Source: Aquirhabdus sp. (GTDB lineage: Bacteria > Pseudomonadota > Gammaproteobacteria > Pseudomonadales > Moraxellaceae). From it: DNA of 10,178 nucleotides. The notes under the pieces are model-generated. The model did no database searches. It was not told where the DNA came from and saw nothing but the letters and a program-made list of their open reading frames with translations. Shown here piece after piece: positions 7,104 through 10,178 of this stretch. Every line of letters begins with the position of its first letter. The stretch's first letter is position 1. The position numbers and the translations under genes were made by a program. The stretch spans positions 1 to 10,178 of the forward strand of contig JASLEL010000037.1 in NCBI GenBank assembly GCA_030151145.1, given 5' to 3'.

Positions 7104-7132
7104 ATTATAACAAAATGATCATACAATGATAA
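7104..7132 (-). promoter_or_regulatory. Sigma70-like promoter of phnA
   Basis: A consensus TATAAT -10 (minus strand, 7104-7109) and TTATCA -35 (7127-7132) are separated by 17 bp in an A+T-rich stretch. This leaves a short leader of about 15-20 nt before the phnA ATG. Confidence 0.7.
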
Positions 7133-7151
7133 TAACAACCCGATGAGCGTT

Positions 7152-7271
7152 CTAGACATTCACTTGCGTGCAAGCCACACAGAAAGTGCATTCAAACGAG
7201 CAGATATAGGCTTCGTCCGTCCAGCCCGTTTCAGCCTGACAGCGTTCGCAGTGGCTTTTCATTTTCAACAT
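7152..7271 (-). CDS. DUF1272-like small zinc protein, C-terminally truncated
   Basis: This 39-residue frame opens MLKMKSHCERCQ and contains YICSFECTFCVAC, the signature of DUF1272 (PF06906). Six cysteines remain: C8, C11, C24, C28, C31, C34. Family members normally continue to a CPNCxGEL segment and are about 55-80 aa; here TAG follows five residues after C34, and neither other frame in the next 70 nt encodes CPNC, so a simple frameshift is not the cause. Translation from the second ATG (7271) is preferred: GAGG lies seven bases upstream and homologs start MLxM. It begins 33 nt after the esterase gene and probably shares its transcript. It may be a decayed copy or a naturally short form. Function of the family is unknown; metal binding is inferred from the cysteines. 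Confidence 0.72.
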   Translation of the reverse strand: MLKMKSHCERCQAETGWTDEAYICSFECTFCVACTQVNV

Positions 7272-7304
7272 CATTAATCCTCGTGCCAAGCATGCTGTGA
7301 TGGG

Positions 7305-8420
7305 TTATTTTTGCTCTGCCCCGCTATGCACTTTATCTTTAAAAAACTGCCAAGCCCATTCTGCAGACTCAAAGATCGAGCTCTGCGGCCCGACCAGATG
7401 CAGATACAGCGGTCCATAGCGCTGGGAGAGGCTCGGCTCGACATGACCGCCGCCGACGACATGCACAAAGGTCAGAGATGACTTGGCCGGGCTAGTGCCA
7501 AAATACTGCACAATCCCCGATGTCGCATCATCACCCAGTTGCGGCTTGAGAAACATCTGCATGGCATGTGTCGGGTCCTGCTGGTGCGCCTTGGCCCAGA
7601 GCGCAAAGGTCGTCTCAATCGGTATCACATCCCCACGCGGCATCCGATGCGCAAAGCCAACCGTCCCACCAGCATAAGGCACGACCGGATCAGCATCACC
7701 CTCGATCATCAGTACCGAGACATTGGCGGTGGGCTTCCCCTGACATTCGCTGCTGGCGGCCATAGAGCCGGATGCCGCCGCAAAGGCCGTCAGCTCCGGC
7801 AGCTCCATGCCGAGACGATAGCTCATCATCGCGCCATTGCTCATGCCCATGGCATAGATACGACTCGGGTCAGCCTGATGGTTCGCCACCAATTGCTGGA
7901 CCACCGTGCGGGCGAAAGCCACATCATCGGTCTTGGGATTGTCATCCGCATCGCTGCGGCAGTCATTCCAGCCTTGCTGACCATCGCCGCCCCGACGTCC
8001 GTCCAAGGCCGCAATGATCAGATGCTCGCGCCGGGCAATCGTGACCCAGACTGACAGGGGTGATGAGCCAAACCGCTTGAGCCCGAGCGCCTGTGCCGCA
8101 CTGCCCATATGCCCATGCAATACCAGCACCAGCGGACGTGGTTTGGCACTCGGTTCGGGATCAACGATGATGGCCTGACGCACACCATCGACCGTATGTA
8201 CATCCATCTCATGCATATCGGCAGGCAGGGCGGCTACGAGCGGATGCGGTGCTATTCCGCTCTCTTCGGCGTGTACCGCAGAGATCCCCGTCACGGACAG
8301 CAGCAGGAGCGCCGCAGTTAATGAATGGATATCACGACGACGACCACAGCGACGATGATCATCAATACGACATGCAAGGTCATTGGATACGACAGACAAC
8401 ATACAGCGATACCGTTCCAT
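7305..8420 (-). CDS. Secreted LpqC/PHB-depolymerase-family esterase
   Basis: An alpha/beta-hydrolase of 371 aa from the ATG at 8420, which has GGAG five bases upstream; a GTG six bases earlier sits on top of that site and is less likely. An unusually long basic n-region (about 34 residues, ending CGRRRDIHS) precedes the hydrophobic core TAALLLLSVTGISAVHA, so the protein is probably exported. Landmarks are LHGHMGSA (101-108, oxyanion loop), DGRRGGDGQQGWND (140-153), the nucleophile elbow GMSNGAMM with S194, GDADPVVPY with D244, and GGGH with H326. This order is that of extracellular poly(3-hydroxybutyrate) depolymerase, feruloyl and acetylxylan esterases (COG3509). The true ester substrate cannot be told, and no substrate-binding domain is attached. 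The gene is followed closely by the DUF1272-like gene. Confidence 0.88.
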   Translation of the reverse strand: MERYRCMLSVVSNDLACRIDDHRRCGRRRDIHSLTAALLLLSVTGISAVHAEESGIAPHPLVAALPADMHEMDVHTVDGVRQAIIVDPEPSAKPRPLVLVLHGHMGSAAQALGLKRFGSSPLSVWVTIARREHLIIAALDGRRGGDGQQGWNDCRSDADDNPKTDDVAFARTVVQQLVANHQADPSRIYAMGMSNGAMMSYRLGMELPELTAFAAASGSMAASSECQGKPTANVSVLMIEGDADPVVPYAGGTVGFAHRMPRGDVIPIETTFALWAKAHQQDPTHAMQMFLKPQLGDDATSGIVQYFGTSPAKSSLTFVHVVGGGHVEPSLSQRYGPLYLHLVGPQSSIFESAEWAWQFFKDKVHSGAEQK

Positions 8421-8657
8421 GGTCACTCCGCTTTCTCAATCTACACAGATATTTAGGTTTAGGAACGCATCATGGCACAGCACCTGAGTACACACCAGTC
8501 GTCATCGCTCACCACGAGATCAGGCTAAAGAGGACACACGAGCGCCGCCCGTGCCGCAATCATGGCACCACCGTCATCACTCAAACCTCATCGCCTCCGC
8601 CCAGCGGTATCAGTGGTGGCCTATCGTCCGATCGTCGAGGCATGATGGTGATCTGTT

Positions 8658-9080
8658 TTACATCCAGTGTGTCACACCATAGGTCGCCAACATCAAGACG
8701 ATACTACTGCCAAACAGCCACATGCTGGTCTTGATCATCCCGGCGGATGTGGCGACACGTTCTGGATTGGAGGACATCCACAGTACGGGCATCTCACGAA
8801 AGAACACCAGCGCCGAAAAGATCTCCACCACCACACAGAAACCGATCACAAAAAAGGTAATCATGTGTGCAGCAGGACTGAGTTGATCAAATCCACCGTC
8901 ACCCATCGTGACATTCTGATGGATCATGGCGGGTGTGCTGTTGGGAGTGATCTGGGCAGTGAGCGGCTCAATCAGGCAAAAAAACAGACTGCCAAACAAA
9001 GCCGACAGCAGCACCAGCATGAGAAACCAGCGGGGGCAAACAGTCTTATAGGTAAACAGATTACGGTTTATAACGGCCAT
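8658..9080 (-). CDS. Small integral membrane protein, three predicted helices (unrecognised)
   Basis: This 140-aa frame is taken from the ATG at 9080, where AAGGAG lies seven bases upstream. The frame stays open to an upstream ATG at 9164, but that extension (28 Arg/Cys-rich residues) lacks a good ribosome site. Three hydrophobic segments are seen: 18-38 (FLMLVLLSALFGSLFFCLIEP), 73-94 (MITFFVIGFCVVVEIFSALVFF) and 118-138 (TSMWLFGSSIVLMLATYGVTH). A polar loop, QITPNSTPAMIHQNVTMGDGGFDQLSP (43-69), sits between the first two, and an arginine/proline-rich cytoplasm-like loop (95-110) follows the second. I do not recognise the family; a loose resemblance to DUF2165-type small membrane proteins is a guess. 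It stands alone, with its own promoter and a long structured leader, so its expression is probably controlled after initiation. Confidence 0.75.
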   Translation of the reverse strand: MAVINRNLFTYKTVCPRWFLMLVLLSALFGSLFFCLIEPLTAQITPNSTPAMIHQNVTMGDGGFDQLSPAAHMITFFVIGFCVVVEIFSALVFFREMPVLWMSSNPERVATSAGMIKTSMWLFGSSIVLMLATYGVTHWM

Positions 9081-9303
9081 TTCATCGCTCCTTGTATTGT
9101 CGCCAATACATGATTCGAAGGCACGTCTTACGGCGTGTCTGATACTGCACACGCAGGCAGTCATCTACCTGCGGGGTTCAGGGCCTGATGTGAGTCGCCT
9201 CAGAATGCCGACAGCGGGTGAGGCGCACCCGAATGCATCGGGCAAGGACAGCACAGCGGCTGATCTGGAGGGTCGGCATTCCGTGGTTTTATAAGTCCTG
9301 TAT
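9081..9303 (-). promoter_or_regulatory. Long structured 5' leader, riboswitch-like candidate
   Basis: From the promoter at 9310-9338, the RNA should run about 220 nt before the gene at 9080. It holds a perfect 10-bp helix, GAATGCCGAC (RNA sense, 9281-9272) with GTCGGCATTC (9212-9203), enclosing 59 nt. Inside are two mutually exclusive hairpins sharing bases: CCCGA/TCGGG (9242-9228) and CGGGTG/CACCCG (9231-9215). GCATTC at 9236-9231 can also compete for the 5' strand of the long helix. Downstream are CGCAGG/CCTGCG and GCGTGT/ACACGC alternatives (about 9134-9173), then a GNRA hairpin touching the ribosome site. It does not match the TPP, cobalamin, FMN, glycine, fluoride or c-di-GMP consensus as I know them. 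A 12-codon frame (9238-9200) lies inside but has no ribosome site. The rest of the 9081-9422 gap, beyond the promoter, shows nothing clear, including no convincing terminator for the GST gene. Confidence 0.5.
9088..9110 (-). promoter_or_regulatory. Ribosome site abutting a GNRA-tetraloop hairpin
   Basis: In RNA sense, TGTATTG-GCGA-CAATACA (9110-9093) is a perfect 7-bp stem with a GCGA tetraloop. Its last A is the first base of the AAGGAG ribosome site (9093-9088), seven bases before the ATG at 9080. The hairpin leaves GGAG exposed, so it may fix an accessible state or be the partner that an alternative fold disrupts. It also decides the start codon. Confidence 0.6.
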
Positions 9304-9309
9304 AGCTTC

Positions 9310-9338
9310 AATTTAGGCGCTTTTTTGGCCGCTGTCAA
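9310..9338 (-). promoter_or_regulatory. Strong sigma70-like promoter of the small membrane protein gene
   Basis: On the minus strand a perfect TTGACA (9333-9338) and TAAATT (9310-9315) are separated by exactly 17 bp. Transcription should start near 9303, more than 200 nt from the start codon at 9080. Confidence 0.65.
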
Positions 9339-9422
9339 TTTGAAAACAGCACGGCATCGGCCTTGGCACTGTCGCGCTTTCTTCGCACATCAAGGCGTTT
9401 AGTCTGCCTGCATGGCAACGAC

Positions 9423-10037
9423 TCACGCCTGCTCTTGAGCCAGCGCCCGGATCACGGCAGGCAAAGCCGCCATCCGCTCATAGTGCGCACTCACCTTGGG
9501 GAAACGGCGGATATCCACCCCATCGGACGCAAGCCAGCCCGCAAAGGTAAACAGATAAATATCCGAAATGGTCAACGTCTCGCCAAACACCCACGGCCCC
9601 TGTAACCAACCCTCGATCAGATCAAAGCTGGCCGTCATATTCTCCGGGACTTTTTTCTTCAGTGCTTCGATCACATCGGCATCATCCGACCAGCGGATAC
9701 CGCGCACACGATGGGCATGGGCGACATGCACCGTCGAGCTCAGGTAGCTGTTAAACGACTGCACCTCGGCCAAGGCATAGGGATCATCCAGCGGCGCGAG
9801 TTTCGCCTCGGGGTAGCTCTGCGCAATATACGTCAAGATCGCCGTCGCTTCGGTCAGCACACCACGCGTCGTCTGCAGCGCCGGCACACGGCCTTTAGGG
9901 TTGATAGCGAGATACTCAGGTGTGCGCTGCTCACCGGCAGCAAAGTTCAGTCGATGCAGCTCATACGTTGCACCCACCTGCTCTAGGGCGATATGAACGG
10001 CCAAGGCACAGGTATGGGGGGCATAAAATAGAATCAT
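9423..10037 (-). CDS. Glutathione S-transferase, beta-class-like
   Basis: A cytosolic GST of 204 aa, the normal length. The start at 10037 (MILFYAPHTCALAVH) is chosen because AGGAG lies six bases upstream and the thioredoxin fold begins at once; a 22-codon upstream extension looks non-coding. The N-terminal domain (1-80) has C10, the cysteine typical of bacterial beta-class GSTs, NPKGRVPAL with cis-Pro P52, and TEATAIL, where the usual ES pair that holds glutathione is E63-A64. The helical C-terminal domain includes FNSYLSSTVHVAHAHRVRG (95-113) and the N-capping TISDIYLFT with D159. It would conjugate or otherwise use glutathione on electrophiles; the substrate is unknown. The Ser-to-Ala change may weaken glutathione binding. 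It appears monocistronic. Confidence 0.93.
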   Translation of the reverse strand: MILFYAPHTCALAVHIALEQVGATYELHRLNFAAGEQRTPEYLAINPKGRVPALQTTRGVLTEATAILTYIAQSYPEAKLAPLDDPYALAEVQSFNSYLSSTVHVAHAHRVRGIRWSDDADVIEALKKKVPENMTASFDLIEGWLQGPWVFGETLTISDIYLFTFAGWLASDGVDIRRFPKVSAHYERMAALPAVIRALAQEQA

Positions 10038-10127
10038 GACGCGCTCCTGATCAGGTGTGATGGTGAGGGAAAAGTTAACCGCTTGATCATTCGAGCATAG
10101 CATGCGGCTTTATCACAATATATAACG

Positions 10128-10149
10128 ATCACTAAATAATATAAGTGAT
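10128..10149. promoter_or_regulatory. Operator-like inverted repeat upstream of the GST gene
   Basis: ATCACT (10128-10133) and AGTGAT (10144-10149) form a perfect 6-bp inverted repeat around a 10-bp centre made only of A and T. It lies about 90 bp upstream of the GST start, where a transcription factor or divergent promoter would be expected. No clear -35/-10 pair could be assigned. Confidence 0.3.
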
Positions 10150-10178
10150 GGTGCTGGCCGTTATCCAATCAGCCTGAG

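Noticed and set aside
8249..8734. Plus-strand 161-codon frame spanning the gap between the esterase and membrane protein genes
   Set aside because: It overlaps the starts and ends of two better-supported genes, is His/Arg/Ser-rich without domains, and has no ribosome site. The 8421-8657 gap shows no feature I can support.
9203..9281. TPP riboswitch, suggested by CTGATCTGGA on the plus strand
   Set aside because: The conserved GGCTGAGA element and the rest of the TPP core are absent, and the downstream gene in that direction does not exist; the promoter points the other way.
9097..9294. Plus-strand 65-codon frame in the leader region
   Set aside because: It is opposite to the strong promoter and structured leader, and has no ribosome site or recognisable sequence.
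9340..9422. Possible terminator of the GST gene
   Set aside because: Only 3-4 bp stems (such as TGCC/GGCA) without a T-run could be found.

Overview
The window looks like chromosomal DNA of a mid-GC (by eye a little above 50%) gram-negative gammaproteobacterium. The mix of a PF10118-type protein, a DUF1272 zinc protein, PhnA/YjdM, a PqqL-like M16 protease and A-tract/T-tract terminators fits Pseudomonadales, perhaps Moraxellaceae. That placement is an inference from gene content and is weak. I see no transposase, integrase, CRISPR array, rRNA or tRNA. Nearly all genes are on the minus strand; the exception is the diiron-like gene at 1683-2534.

Layout. 1-1071 (-): 5' part of an exported DUF2252 protein, cut by the window edge. 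1072-1682: a 611-bp gap holding phased CATCGAC repeats upstream of the DUF2252 gene, a minus-strand terminator with no gene in front of it (candidate small RNA), and a perfect hairpin just before the next gene. 1683-2534 (+): PF10118 'metal-dependent hydrolase' whose residues fit a ferritin-like diiron site. It converges on 2623-5457 (-), a large secreted M16 zinc protease, with a shared bidirectional terminator between them. 5665-6513 (-): uppP, undecaprenyl-diphosphatase. 6732-7082 (-): phnA/yjdM with its own sigma70-like promoter. 7152-7271 (-): a 39-aa DUF1272-like zinc protein lacking its usual C-terminal CPNC half. 7305-8420 (-): a secreted LpqC/PHB-depolymerase-family esterase. 8658-9080 (-): a small three-helix membrane protein preceded by a strong promoter and a leader of about 220 nt rich in inverted repeats. 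9423-10037 (-): a glutathione S-transferase.

How the genes work together. Most appear to be single transcription units closed by their own hairpins (2554-2580, 5624-5647, 6691-6716). Only the esterase and DUF1272 genes are close enough (33 nt) for a shared transcript. Several products act in the envelope or periplasm: DUF2252, the M16 protease, UppP, the esterase and the small membrane protein. I see no dedicated pathway linking them.

The most interesting signals are non-coding: the structured leader at 9081-9303, which has riboswitch-like architecture but matches no class I recognise, and the hairpin-rich region with an orphan terminator at 1244-1423.
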